A stretch of DNA of 64,000 nucleotides from Verrucomicrobiota bacterium (GCA_017309115.1 JAFLEF010000039.1:1-64000), one strand, 5' to 3'; positions 34,179 through 42,391 are shown, counted from the stretch's first letter. The notes: generated by a model not told the origin, from the sequence alone. Translations and numbers: made by a program.

Positions 34179-36068
34179 TCACCGGGTCTTGTGGGCGGTC
34201 CTTCGCGCCATATCGACGAACCACGTTTCCGCGTCCTGGGAGGAGGCCCAGCGTCGGGCATCCATACGGGAGTCGAACGTCGCGATATTCACCGACCCGC
34301 CACCGGAGCCAGAAGCGGCAGCGGCAGGTTCAACCCCGTCTTGGATTGCCTGAAGCTGTGGCACCCCGACCCGCTCCACGGTGGCGGCATCCATGACGAA
34401 TTCCCTTCGATGGACAACGCCGGCAATCTCACCCAGGCCACCGCCCCCTGTGTATCCACCTTCCTGGAAGCCGGTGGCAGAACTGAGTCCGATGCTGGCA
34501 GCCTGACCAGCCGCTTGCGCCGACATGAACGCCGCCAGACCTACGCTTGCCGCAGTACCGTAGGACGCGATCGACGCGCTGATAGCGGCCGTTGTCCAGG
34601 CCGATCCCAACGATACCGCCTGAGCCTTCATCGCGGACCCGAACACTTTCGACAAGGCGAACGATACCGCCATCTCGGCGATCATTCGGGAGAAGGCCGA
34701 CACCACACTGGACAGGATGGCGGCACCGACGTTCCGGAACGCATCGGCCCAGCGCATGGTTCCCATCACCAGCCCCTGAATGCTGGTCTCGATTCCCGCC
34801 AGCACGCCACCAATCGAAGTCTGAATGGCTGTCCCTACTTGGCTGGCAGTCGTTCCTAAACTCGCCATCGTGTTTTGCAGGCCGGCCACCGCGCCCGCCC
34901 CGAATCCACCCGAGCCGCTGGCCTGTTCCTGCATCCCTGACAGGGTAAGCGATCCGTAGTTGTCGGCCGCGTTCCCGGCGAAGGTTGAACCCCGAACTTG
35001 CTCCCTGAGGCTGGCCTCGATTCCAAGCCGCACCTCCGCATTGCGTCTAAGTTCGGCCCCGACCCGGTTCAACTCCTGAACCTGTTGGCGCCACGCCGCG
35101 TTGATCTCTTGCACCTGCCGCTTGCTCTCTGCGGTGTCCTGAGCCTGTTGCTGGGCAATCCGAGACTCAACGTCTCCGATCTGGCGGTCCAGCTCCAGAA
35201 CGTCACGGCGGATCTCCAGACGCGCACGCTCGCCCATCGGTGATGCTCCCGAGGTATTCACGTACAACTCTTCCAGGGCACGCTTCTGTTTCCCCAAGAG
35301 TTCCACCTGCCGTTCGAGTGGCGAGGAGGACAGCTCCAGGGTTTCAATCTGTCGTTGGGTGGCCTCTCCGTTCGCCTTCAACCAGGCCGTGGCCTCCTTG
35401 TTGGCTTGGGCCAGTTGGTTCATGCGGATCGTCTCGTCCCCGAGTGTCCCGGTCAGTTTCTCCCGGAGTCCCCCCAGAGCGGACATCTGAGCCAGAACTT
35501 GGGTCAGCTCCTTGTTCGCGTTCTCCCATCCTCCGCTGAGCGGGTTCCGCGCGAGTGGCACAAGCTCGTTGCGGCGTTTGCTCAGACGCTCGATCTCCGC
35601 ATCTAGGTCGGAGGTTACCTTGGCCCGATCATCCTCCGAGCTGATCCCCCGAGCCCGAACCACGATGTCCCGACCCGGCGAGAACAGAGTTCCCAGGCGG
35701 GTCGAGAGCGCCTCGGCCTTTGCAGCGATGCCTTCGAAGTACAGCTCAGCACCCTTGGCCAGGGCGGCAAAGCCTGCGATCCCGCCAAGGGTCGTGTTGC
35801 TTACGGTCCCGCTCAGGACGTGCAAGGATTGCCCCAGGGCAGAGACGTGCCCGGTGAGACGCGCCAGTCCGCTGGACCCTTCGGCAGCAAACTGAGTCAT
35901 CAATGATCGGAACTTGTTCAGTCCTTCGGCTTGCTGATTCAGGCCAACCACCGACCCCGATAGGGTAGTGACCGACTTGGCGGCAGTCGTTTGGAGTTGC
36001 TTGAATCCGGAGGTCACTCCGTCGAGCCCCGTGAGGCCCAGCTTCACTGTCAGAGATTGAGTGGACAT
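34179..36068 (-). CDS. Phage tail tape-measure-like protein
   Basis: A 629-aa protein. The N-terminal region (TVKLGLTGLDGVTSGFKQLQ) and a long coiled-coil (about 150-370, Glu/Arg/Gln-rich) lead into a hydrophobic Ala/Gly/Ser-rich stretch (about 385-540). The C-terminal signature FQEGGYTGGGGLGEIAGVVH, then REFV, is typical of tail tape-measure proteins of siphophages. In phages this protein sets tail length and helps DNA entry. At 629 aa it would make a short tail. It is the only virion gene I recognise in the element, 36 bp after a 70-aa gene and followed by a strong terminator. Confidence 0.75.
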   Translation of the reverse strand: MSTQSLTVKLGLTGLDGVTSGFKQLQTTAAKSVTTLSGSVVGLNQQAEGLNKFRSLMTQFAAEGSSGLARLTGHVSALGQSLHVLSGTVSNTTLGGIAGFAALAKGAELYFEGIAAKAEALSTRLGTLFSPGRDIVVRARGISSEDDRAKVTSDLDAEIERLSKRRNELVPLARNPLSGGWENANKELTQVLAQMSALGGLREKLTGTLGDETIRMNQLAQANKEATAWLKANGEATQRQIETLELSSSPLERQVELLGKQKRALEELYVNTSGASPMGERARLEIRRDVLELDRQIGDVESRIAQQQAQDTAESKRQVQEINAAWRQQVQELNRVGAELRRNAEVRLGIEASLREQVRGSTFAGNAADNYGSLTLSGMQEQASGSGGFGAGAVAGLQNTMASLGTTASQVGTAIQTSIGGVLAGIETSIQGLVMGTMRWADAFRNVGAAILSSVVSAFSRMIAEMAVSFALSKVFGSAMKAQAVSLGSAWTTAAISASIASYGTAASVGLAAFMSAQAAGQAASIGLSSATGFQEGGYTGGGGLGEIAGVVHRREFVMDAATVERVGVPQLQAIQDGVEPAAAASGSGGGSVNIATFDSRMDARRWASSQDAETWFVDMARRTAHKTR

Positions 36069-36104
36069 GTAACTTGGTCGTTGAGTGGTGAACTGCCAAC
36101 GCGT

Positions 36105-36317
36105 TTACCGGGCGCTCCGGAATTCTGCGTAAGGTCCAACGCGAACGACGGTGGCCGTCGTGCTCTCCCGGATGTCGTGGACGATCTCAGAGACAGCCCA
36201 GCGGCTCCCATCGGCGAACGTCACGGTGTCACCCTTTTGAGGCAGCGCTTCGACTGTGTGTGTGGAGGCGAGCCCCGTCGGTGCGGTGGCGCCATGGAAC
36301 TGGAATTCGACAATCAT
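36105..36317 (-). CDS. Small unknown element protein
   Basis: A 70-aa protein (MIVEFQFHGATAP...) with alternating hydrophobic beta-like pattern and the segment GDTVTFADGSRWAVSEIVHD, resembling small beta-barrel phage proteins. Its ATG overlaps the stop of the upstream gene (ATGA) and the tape-measure gene starts 36 bp later, so it belongs to the same transcription unit. The position directly before the tape-measure gene is where tail-assembly genes usually sit; no function can be assigned. Confidence 0.6.
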   Translation of the reverse strand: MIVEFQFHGATAPTGLASTHTVEALPQKGDTVTFADGSRWAVSEIVHDIRESTTATVVRVGPYAEFRSAR

Positions 36318-36646
36318 CTTGGTTTTTTGGTTGGTGTGTGCTGGCGCCTGAGCGCCTCAAATTCAAGTCGCTGGAGTTCGGGAGTCATCGGGTGTTCCCA
36401 ACCCTGAACGACACGCCCAGAAGCCTCCCGGGCGGTGGAAAGTGGAACATGGAACACGATTCTGCGGATCTCTCGGCCGCTGTTCCACAACGTCACGATT
36501 TGCCAATCGAACTCCTTGTGAGGGTCGAAGCTCCCAAAGTAATCGTCCCAAGTCTTTATCGATTCAGGAGTTACGAGGCGTTTCCAGAAGCCATCCCAGC
36601 CTTGCGCGAAGCTGTCCAGGCCGAAGGGATTAGGCGTCAATTTCAT
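36314..36646 (-). CDS. Unknown element protein
   Basis: A 110-aa soluble protein rich in Trp and Phe (NPFGLDSFAQGWDGFWKRL) with a basic C-terminus. No family is recognised. It is coupled by ATGA to the next gene and starts 274 bp after the end of the 276-aa gene, in a gap that contains a long inverted repeat. It is the first gene of a three-gene unit ending with the tape-measure-like gene. Confidence 0.6.
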   Translation of the reverse strand: MKLTPNPFGLDSFAQGWDGFWKRLVTPESIKTWDDYFGSFDPHKEFDWQIVTLWNSGREIRRIVFHVPLSTAREASGRVVQGWEHPMTPELQRLEFEALRRQHTPTKKPR

Positions 36647-36834
36647 GGAACATTCATTTTTCCCCAGTCACTGCGAGAATGTAGCTAGGTCGCTGGACGA
36701 GCAGCCTGGGGGCTGGAAAAGGAGACTTCCTACCCGGGGGGAGGGGAGGGGGCGCCCTGCGCACCGGTGGGGGTACCACGCGGTTTTGTTTCCGGTTTGG
36801 ACTGGTGACGACATCTCCACGGGTTTAGAGGAAA

Positions 36835-36911
36835 GGCGCCCCGCCTCCATCCGACCACTCAGCCGGATTGCGCCCATGTCCAATGAATCGAGGCACGGGA
36901 GGCGGGGCACC
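36835..36911. repeat. Long-range inverted repeat in an intergenic gap
   Basis: GGCGCCCCGCCTCC (36835-36848) pairs with GGAGGCGGGGCACC (36898-36911), 14 bp with one mismatch that is a G-U wobble on one RNA strand; the loop is 49 nt. It lies just upstream of the tape-measure unit and just after the 276-aa gene. No T-run follows, so it may be a structured RNA leader, a protein site or a processing signal. Confidence 0.55.
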
Positions 36912-36919
36912 GAAGATCA

Positions 36920-37750
36920 TCATTCGGGTAGGCCGACGGCTTGTTGGGCAAGTTCCAACAACACTCCGGGCACGTGGACCGCACCGGCGAACCCGATATT
37001 GCGAACTCCCTCAGTAAGACTTTGGTCCCAACAGGGTCCGACGTGGGCTAGGTGCTCGCATTGTTGGGCGACGAGAGCAGCGGCAGCACTCTTGCCGGTC
37101 TGTTTTCCGCCGAAAAGCCGGCTGAAGAATCCCCTTTCCGCCTCTGCCGCCTGCGTTTTGAGCCGCTCGACTTCCTCGGCAATGCGCCTGTAAAACGCGC
37201 GTGCGGCTTCAGTGGTGGCCTGGAATTCGCGCATCCGCCAAAGTTCAACCGCTCGCAAGAGCAGGCCGTAGCCGTCCGGCCGAGAAGCAACCACGCTCAA
37301 GAATGTCCATTCCGTCAAAACGGCCTGGAAGTTCTCCAAAGTGATGTTTTCGGTGATGGCGTCGCGTCGCTTCCGGGCCGACTCAGCGTCGATGAGTCCG
37401 TACATCTTCGCGTCGTGATCAACGAAGATTGCGTATGCTTTCAGCAGGGCTTGCGCTTCAGCTCGACACGCCCGCAGGACCGCTTTTTGCATATCTGCCG
37501 GCAGGCTGTCTGGGGCCTCTGGAACGGGCGTGGCGGGAGCGGCAGGAACGGCAGGAACGGATTCCTTGGCAGCCTCGCGTCGTCGCTCAATGGATGCGGC
37601 GATCTCAGTAGGATTGGCCGGTTTACGGGCGCGGGGGTTCGTGTCGGGTTCCCCGGGTGCCGGCTTGGCCTCAGGGGTGTTGGACGGAACATCGAAGTCG
37701 TCTGGCATCGTGTGAACGTGTTTGCGGGTTGCGGTTGGTGTTCGAGTCAC
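36920..37750 (-). CDS. Unknown element protein, Pro/Ala-rich N-terminus
   Basis: A 276-aa protein. The first 85 residues are disordered and Pro/Ala-rich (VPAVPAAPATPVPEAP); the rest is mostly helical, with RGFFSRLFGGKQTG near residue 210. No domain is recognised. The GTG start overlaps the previous stop (GTGA); an in-frame ATG at 37708 is an alternative. Size, composition and position recall scaffold or tail-associated phage proteins, but this is only a guess. Confidence 0.6.
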   Translation of the reverse strand: MTRTPTATRKHVHTMPDDFDVPSNTPEAKPAPGEPDTNPRARKPANPTEIAASIERRREAAKESVPAVPAAPATPVPEAPDSLPADMQKAVLRACRAEAQALLKAYAIFVDHDAKMYGLIDAESARKRRDAITENITLENFQAVLTEWTFLSVVASRPDGYGLLLRAVELWRMREFQATTEAARAFYRRIAEEVERLKTQAAEAERGFFSRLFGGKQTGKSAAAALVAQQCEHLAHVGPCWDQSLTEGVRNIGFAGAVHVPGVLLELAQQAVGLPE

Positions 37751-38196
37751 TCCTCGTCGTCATCAATGGACTGGGAGGGCGGGACGGGTTGAACGGGTGC
37801 GGTCGCTGCCATCCGCGCCATTTCCGCGACACAAATTTCCGTCGCTGTCGGCGGCTTTGAAGTGGGGAGGGGACTGGCCACGGACGATTCTCGGATTCCG
37901 ACTCTGCAAAGTTCCTGTGCTGCCCGCAGGTGAACACGGGATTCGAAGTCTGCGTCCTTGGCCTTCAGCTTCGCGTTTTCGGCGCGGAGTGCTCCCAACT
38001 CGCTCTCGGCCTTCTCGGCCCGCGTATTTGCTGCGGCGAGGTCGGCTGCAAGCCTTCCGGTCTCACCGGCTGAGGTAGGTGCGATCCGGCACCGGTCCCG
38101 GATCTCCGCCAAGACCATCACGGTCTCGGCCTCATCCAGAATCGCGGGCGTCTCGGCCCCGGAAAGGATGGCGTCGGCAAGCTGTTTAGTGGTCAT
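37747..38196 (-). CDS. Unknown coiled-coil element protein
   Basis: A 149-aa protein starting MTTKQLADAILSGAETPAIL. Residues about 45-105 form a strong heptad-type coiled coil (AADLAAANTRAEKAESELGA); the tail is Pro/Ser-rich and ends in acidic residues. The ATG at 38194-38196 overlaps the end of the upstream gene by 11 bp and its stop is coupled by GTGA to the next gene. No family is recognised. Confidence 0.6.
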   Translation of the reverse strand: MTTKQLADAILSGAETPAILDEAETVMVLAEIRDRCRIAPTSAGETGRLAADLAAANTRAEKAESELGALRAENAKLKAKDADFESRVHLRAAQELCRVGIRESSVASPLPTSKPPTATEICVAEMARMAATAPVQPVPPSQSIDDDEE

Positions 38197-38401
38197 TGGG
38201 GGGAGACAGGAGGGATTGAACGATTTCACTGGCCCGTGCACCACGGTACAGCGGTGCGGTGGATTCGTGCCCACGGTGCAGAATTTCATCGTGGACGATT
38301 CCGAGCTTCTCGATCCGTCTCGCGACGGTTTGTGGCGGCAAACCAGATAAGCTGGCCAGTCCGCCAATCGTCACAAGCGCATTTGGACAAACATCGATCA
38401 T
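38186..38401 (-). CDS. Small HTH-like protein
   Basis: A 71-aa protein. LVTIGGLASLSGLPPQTVAR followed by RIEKLGI looks like a short helix-turn-helix that could bind DNA. The ATG at 38399-38401 is preferred because an AGGTG ribosome-binding site lies about 7 bp upstream. It is the start of a run of coupled genes leading to the 276-aa protein. The role is probably regulatory; the target is unknown. Confidence 0.55.
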   Translation of the reverse strand: MIDVCPNALVTIGGLASLSGLPPQTVARRIEKLGIVHDEILHRGHESTAPLYRGARASEIVQSLLSPPNDH

Positions 38402-38445
38402 GATATACACCTTTCACCTATCGCCCTCCGTGTGCCTAACTGAAC

Positions 38446-38919
38446 TCAGTTTCGCCGGATTTCCTCGGGTGAAAGCTCCTGTTTGGTGCGTTTCCGCATT
38501 TCGATCTGTTCCCGATTCTGGAGGCCGAAGTCGGCGGTTGCGCGTCTCGCGGTTCGGGAGGCTACCGACATGTGGACCCCGTAGCGCTTGGCCAAGGTGC
38601 GGAGGCTGGGGCGCCCGTCGAAGATCTCCGGGTTGATGGTCCAGGCTAACGCTAGCACGCGGTCGGCGATGACATGGCGCCGGTCTTTGGACCTGCCTGA
38701 ATTGCCCGCGCTTCTACCGGCCGCGTTGCCCAGGATGACCCAGCGCAGGATGCGACCCAGGGCGAACGCGAGACGCTGGTACTCGATGGGCTCCAGCTCA
38801 TCCTCCCCCATGAGGCGTTCGAGTTCGGCCCAGTCGAACCCCTCCGAATCCTCGCGGTTTGTGGTGGGCTCAGAACCCTCGGCGGTCTCGATCAATCGTT
38901 GTCTGGTGAACGCGTTCAC
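38446..38919 (-). CDS. Putative HTH DNA-binding protein
   Basis: A 157-aa protein. The C-terminal half contains PSLRTLAKRYGVHMSVASRT, a sigma- or phage-repressor-like helix-turn-helix, followed by a basic helix. Its GTG start overlaps the stop of the preceding 70-aa gene (GTGA). It is a likely regulator or replication accessory factor of the element. No specific family name can be given. Confidence 0.6.
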   Translation of the reverse strand: MNAFTRQRLIETAEGSEPTTNREDSEGFDWAELERLMGEDELEPIEYQRLAFALGRILRWVILGNAAGRSAGNSGRSKDRRHVIADRVLALAWTINPEIFDGRPSLRTLAKRYGVHMSVASRTARRATADFGLQNREQIEMRKRTKQELSPEEIRRN

Positions 38920-39128
38920 GGTTTGGTTGTGACTGCCTGTTCAACGGCTTCTCGAATGGCCTTGGCGATCTCGCCCGCCCTCTCAGCATCTGCCAGCGCC
39001 CGGGCAAGGACCCGTTCGCCGCCCCTGAGTGGGCGTCCGTCGTGGCGAAAGTTCGTCAAGGCGGTTAGCGCGGCATCGGCGCGTTGGATGTGGCGGGTTA
39101 GGTTTTTGAGTTCAGGCGAATTTTTCAT
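38916..39128 (-). CDS. Small unknown element protein
   Basis: A 70-aa, highly charged, predicted helical protein (LTRHIQRADAALTALTNFR). It starts 6 bp after the ERCC4-type nuclease gene and its stop overlaps the next start. No family is recognised; the coupling on the 3' side and normal codon use support a real gene. Confidence 0.55.
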   Translation of the reverse strand: MKNSPELKNLTRHIQRADAALTALTNFRHDGRPLRGGERVLARALADAERAGEIAKAIREAVEQAVTTKP

Positions 39129-39134
39129 GGATGG

Positions 39135-39623
39135 TCAATTGTTGGACGGTGAGAAGGATGGGGTGGAGCTGGAGCTGATAGCTTCAGCGGACTTGAGACA
39201 TTCCCGGGCGAACCAGTATGCCCAACGTTCAACCAGGGCGGCAGCGCGTTCAGGGCAGGGCTCAAAAACCGTGGCGACGTTGTAACGCGCCTCGAATGCT
39301 CGGACGGAGTGAAGGACGGACTTGGGTGGGAGCGCTGAGCGGTACCGGTGCTGTTCGATTTCCAGCTCGGATCCGACAATCAGCAGTCGGGCGAACCGGT
39401 AGCCTCTCAGTCTGTGCAATTCCCGTTCGAACCGTTCGCGGTTTGAACCGGCACAGCAGGCGACCAGGTCAGCGATAGACTTCCGCTCGATGGCGAAAAG
39501 CTCCTCGCCGCCTCGAAAGCTGTAGTCACCGCTCGTCAGCGTTCCGGGGACTGACGGCAATGTCCGGAAGGCCAGCGGGTCTTGCTCTCGACTGTCCACC
39601 ACGATGACAGGTTGGGTGCTCAT
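39135..39623 (-). CDS. ERCC4-type nuclease
   Basis: A 162-aa protein with the ERCC4/XPF nuclease core. IVVDSREQDPL at 7-17 carries the first acidic residues, SGDYS at 31-35 the GDY motif, and AIERKSIADLV at 44-54 the ERKxxxD catalytic signature; all expected residues are present. Such single-domain nucleases are common in phages and mobile elements, where they act on branched or flap DNA. It is coupled by ATGA to the gene before it and lacks the HhH domain of full-length XPF proteins, so partner proteins may target it. Confidence 0.85.
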   Translation of the reverse strand: MSTQPVIVVDSREQDPLAFRTLPSVPGTLTSGDYSFRGGEELFAIERKSIADLVACCAGSNRERFERELHRLRGYRFARLLIVGSELEIEQHRYRSALPPKSVLHSVRAFEARYNVATVFEPCPERAAALVERWAYWFARECLKSAEAISSSSTPSFSPSNN

Positions 39624-39874
39624 GCTCTGCTTTCCTCTCCACGATCAGCCGAATCTTCCCCCGAACGAATCCGCCGCGAGGCGTATTGTAGGTAGGGATT
39701 GTGAGCACCTATTGTGAGTACTGATTGGGGTACATATTGAAGCGGCGACACTTGCGGCGACACTTGCGGCGAAGGTTGTGGTGACACTTGCGGTGATAGT
39801 GTGGCGAAGGTGCGGTGACTCAGTGGTGACTTGCGGCGAGTTGCGGGGAATTGCGGTGAAAATGTCGGATTCAT
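39620..39874 (-). CDS. Small protein with SPQV tetrapeptide repeats
   Basis: An 84-aa protein whose N-terminal half contains repeats of Ser-Pro-Gln-Val/Pro (VSPQPSPQVSPQVSPLQ). The DNA here (about 39737-39862) has a matching 12-bp period, CTTGCGGCGACA and variants. Its start and stop overlap both neighbours by ATGA, which favours this frame over a second open frame at 39645-39890. The repeats could also act as iterons for a DNA-binding protein. No family is recognised. Confidence 0.5.
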   Translation of the reverse strand: MNPTFSPQFPATRRKSPLSHRTFATLSPQVSPQPSPQVSPQVSPLQYVPQSVLTIGAHNPYLQYASRRIRSGEDSADRGEESRA

Positions 39875-40638
39875 TGGGGTTTCTGGCCAAGAAGGCCTTT
39901 TAGTTCAGACTCAGCAGCCTTCCGGGCGGCCACTTGCTTGGGTCTGGCCGAATGAACCGCGGCAACATCCTTGGCCATGGCTGTGTAGTCGCACACCCTG
40001 GAGAAATAGACGGTCCGTCTGTCGGCCTGGAGCCGCGCCAGAAGTGACCGGGATTCCAGCCTGTCCAGCGTGTATCGGAGTTGGCTCAGGGTTGGAGGTA
40101 ACCAACCGTCCGCTCGCTTCGGCGCCAGCTTATTTGCTTGGGCTTCCTGCCAGTACCCTTGGCACCTCAAAAGGATCTGGTCGCGTCGGGAATGATCTAC
40201 GGCTTTCGATCCGATGAGCGAGTAAACAGCCATCAGCACGGCCAGTTCCCTATAGTCCAGCTTCGGAGTTCGTCCGCACCAACCGAACGAGTCTGCAAGA
40301 ATCCCGTCGTCGATTCTGACCAACGGAGAAGTAGTGGTGGCAGCGGCCTGAACTCTACGAACTTGCTCTTGTGCTTGACGCAGAGCCTCAGAGTGATGCC
40401 GGAAGTTTGAGAAATGTGTGCGGCCGCTCCGGCCAAGTATCCATTCCTTCGCGCCGTACTTCTTAAGCTCATCGGCGGTGAACTGTTCATAGCCGGGGTG
40501 GCCTGAGAGGTTCGGCTCATCTTCCATCTTTTCTAGGGCGGCTTCTCCAGCGGAATGATTAGACCACGCGACTATCATATCGCCCCGAGCATCAATGCTT
40601 TCGCCGCACGCGAGGAGGGCGAGCGGGAAGTGATTCAC
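39871..40638 (-). CDS. Unknown element protein, possibly replication related
   Basis: A 255-aa protein with GTG start overlapping the DUF3102 stop (GTGA). The region TLSQLRYTLDRLESRSLLAR followed by LQADRRTVYF resembles a winged-helix end (recognition helix plus beta wing), so it may bind DNA. The size and position, next to repeats and a DUF3102 gene, would fit a replication or regulatory protein. No family can be named with confidence. Confidence 0.55.
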   Translation of the reverse strand: MNHFPLALLACGESIDARGDMIVAWSNHSAGEAALEKMEDEPNLSGHPGYEQFTADELKKYGAKEWILGRSGRTHFSNFRHHSEALRQAQEQVRRVQAAATTTSPLVRIDDGILADSFGWCGRTPKLDYRELAVLMAVYSLIGSKAVDHSRRDQILLRCQGYWQEAQANKLAPKRADGWLPPTLSQLRYTLDRLESRSLLARLQADRRTVYFSRVCDYTAMAKDVAAVHSARPKQVAARKAAESELKGLLGQKPQ

Positions 40639-41162
40639 GCAACCTCCACAGCGTTGATAATTCGTTCACGCGAGAAACCGTCCTTGACCATCTCCAGGAC
40701 AGCGCACAGGTAATTCTTCTGGGAACCATGGGAATTCCGATGGGCTTCTTCCAGCTGGCTAGCCAAGTGCGGATTTGCCCGGACGCTGTTGACCAAATTT
40801 TCGATCTCTCGCAATCCACGCTCAACGGTGGCTTCACATTCCGCGAGTGACGGCTCGCTAGTCTGGGCAAGCATCCTGTAGGCCTCAGTTAGCCCGATAT
40901 TCCCCACAGTGGGGAATTTGTCCCGGTTGGCATAAACGGCCCGGTAACGGTCGGACGTCTGGGAACTGAACTTCACGTTGGCGCGAAGCCAAGGAAGCCA
41001 TTCGCCATGCTTCAATCTCGCCTTCTGTTCTGTGAGAAGTTCACCGATGCGGATGGCGCGTTGTAGGCATTGGCCAGCGGCTACCACGTTGTCGTGGTGG
41101 AGTTGGTTGATCTCGACAGCCACGCCCTCGGACGCGTTGGGGGACGGTAGGGCAGTGTTCAC
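40635..41162 (-). CDS. DUF3102 family protein
   Basis: A 175-aa protein. NVVAAGQCLQRAIRIGELLT followed by EQKARLKHGEWLPWLRANVKF matches the DUF3102 pattern (IGExLxxxKxxLxHGxWxxW) found in phages, plasmids and other mobile elements. The function is unknown; a role in element maintenance or regulation is usually suspected. The GTG start is set by overlap with the stop of a 39-codon gene upstream. Confidence 0.8.
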   Translation of the reverse strand: MNTALPSPNASEGVAVEINQLHHDNVVAAGQCLQRAIRIGELLTEQKARLKHGEWLPWLRANVKFSSQTSDRYRAVYANRDKFPTVGNIGLTEAYRMLAQTSEPSLAECEATVERGLREIENLVNSVRANPHLASQLEEAHRNSHGSQKNYLCAVLEMVKDGFSRERIINAVEVA

Positions 41163-41278
41163 CTTACCCTCCGACGGCAGGCTTCACTTTCCCGGTAGCG
41201 AATCTCGATCTTCCGAAGTCCTGAACCGGAGATGCCTTGGCGCTTCCGGGGTTTAACTTTGGGGTTCCTGGGTCTCAT
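41159..41278 (-). CDS. 39-aa basic peptide
   Basis: A very short frame, MRPRNPKVKPRKRQGISG and onward to CRRRVR, 39 aa with many Arg/Lys. It ends in GTGA coupling with the DUF3102 gene, the same pattern seen throughout the element, which is the main support. There is no clear ribosome-binding site and no family. It could be a DNA-binding peptide, a leader peptide or chance. Confidence 0.38.
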   Translation of the reverse strand: MRPRNPKVKPRKRQGISGSGLRKIEIRYRESEACRRRVR

Positions 41279-41320
41279 ATAAACCGGTTTGTGGGTTAGT
41301 CCCGTTGTCCAGGCGATCGA

Positions 41321-41521
41321 TCAGTTTTGACTGTGGGCTTTCCGAAGATGGGCGACCACATCGGGCCAAGAGTACCTGATGAGTCTTCCCACCCTGATAA
41401 AGGGCAAGTCCCCGGACATCCGTCGAGTGATGACGCTCCGGTGAGTGATCTTGAGTTTCTCCGCCAACTCCTTCTCATTGAGGAGCTGGTCAGGCAGGGC
41501 TTGAACAGCGTTTAAATTCAT
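41321..41521 (-). CDS. Excisionase/AlpA-type helix-turn-helix protein
   Basis: A 66-aa MerR-like small HTH protein (HTH_17 type). LLNEKELAEKLKITHRSVIT is the helix-turn-helix, and LPFIRVGRLIRYSWPDVVAH is the wing pattern typical of excisionases and AlpA regulators. It probably acts as recombination directionality factor or regulator of the integrase of this element. The ATG at 41519-41521 is preferred. An intrinsic hairpin lies just upstream. Confidence 0.8.
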   Translation of the reverse strand: MNLNAVQALPDQLLNEKELAEKLKITHRSVITRRMSGDLPFIRVGRLIRYSWPDVVAHLRKAHSQN

Positions 41522-41540
41522 CAGCGCTTTTTGTAGCACG

Positions 41541-41584
41541 CCCCAATTCCTGACTTTCGGTCCGATGCGAAAGCAGAATTGGGG
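41541..41584. repeat. Strong 44-nt hairpin upstream of the excisionase gene
   Basis: CCCCAATT (41541-41548) pairs with AATTGGGG (41577-41584) and the stem continues with CTG/CAG and CTTTCG/CGAAAG around an 8-nt loop. It lies about 20 bp upstream of the excisionase start and lacks a T-run. It may be an operator, an attenuator or an Xis/Int binding region. Confidence 0.5.
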
Positions 41585-41690
41585 ACAGATTCCTGATCTC
41601 CCGGGACAGCGAAATCAGGGAGAAAGCTGAAATGCACTGCGGCCGAGTCGGCGAACGCATGTCGACTCGCACGAAAGATGCCCAAAATAC

Positions 41691-42122
41691 CTAGCAAGCC
41701 TTTTTTTTGTCAGTGTGAGCAGTCTTGCCGTTCCTTGCGTTTGTTCGGGAAACATCCTTGGCCCACCACGCGGAGTAGGATTCTTCCAGACTCTTCAGAA
41801 TGTCGGCGTCTTCGGAATTGGCAGCAGTGGCCAGTTCGAACTGGCCGGTTTCCGTCCACCATCGATCCAAACGGTCCACCTTTTTGGCCTTGGTCCGTCC
41901 CTTGATGGTCCGTAGGAGGCTCTGCTTCAGACGCTCACTCCGCGCAGGATAGATCAGAATCTTCCTCCGCCTTTCTTCATTGGCGTTGATGAGCTTCCAG
42001 TACTGCTCGATCCAGAGGCGTTCCGCTTCCTCGCGAAGTGTGGCATCGTCCACCGTGGGCTTCAGAAGCTTCAGGACCGCCAGGACGGCGGCGATTGAGC
42101 AGAGTGCGGGATCGGGTTCCAT
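41691..42122 (-). CDS. Unknown element protein
   Basis: A 143-aa basic, Lys/Arg-rich protein that looks fully helical (ATLREEAERLWIEQYWKLIN) and ends in KKKAC. No domain is recognised. It starts 47 bp after the RHH protein gene and is separated by about 170 bp from the excisionase gene. It may be a small regulator or nucleic-acid-binding protein. Confidence 0.55.
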   Translation of the reverse strand: MEPDPALCSIAAVLAVLKLLKPTVDDATLREEAERLWIEQYWKLINANEERRRKILIYPARSERLKQSLLRTIKGRTKAKKVDRLDRWWTETGQFELATAANSEDADILKSLEESYSAWWAKDVSRTNARNGKTAHTDKKKAC

Positions 42123-42169
42123 ATAAAAGTCTGACGGGCAGGGGTAGGACCTGCCCGTCGTGTGTCGTG

Positions 42170-42391
42170 TTAGCTCGCGAGGCCCTTCCGAATCAGCCGT
42201 CGGAGAACTTCGGATCTTGTCAGGCTCTTCGCCCGTGCCAACTCGTCAACGCGTTGGCGAATTGATGGCTCGATCTTGAGGCTGATGATTCGGCCGAACA
42301 TTGGAATCGGGCCAACGGTTCGCGGTCTTTTCTCGATGGATCCAGGAACGCGCGGGTCGTCGTCGTCGATGGAGAGTCCCCGGAACTTCAT
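42170..42391 (-). CDS. Ribbon-helix-helix DNA-binding protein
   Basis: A 73-aa protein ending with a ribbon-helix-helix: a beta strand IISLKIEP, then SIRQRVDELARAKSLTRSEV followed by LRRLIRKGLA. Such proteins are usually dimeric repressors or antitoxin-like regulators. The ATG at 42389-42391 has a strong GGAGGAGG ribosome-binding site and overlaps the stop of the 59-aa gene (ATGA). It is a probable regulator of the element. Confidence 0.8.
   Translation of the reverse strand: MKFRGLSIDDDDPRVPGSIEKRPRTVGPIPMFGRIISLKIEPSIRQRVDELARAKSLTRSEVLRRLIRKGLAS

Noticed and set aside
39645-39890. Alternative frame over the SPQV-repeat gene (AASV repeats)
   Set aside because: The ATGA overlaps on both sides support the other frame; this one has no coupling.
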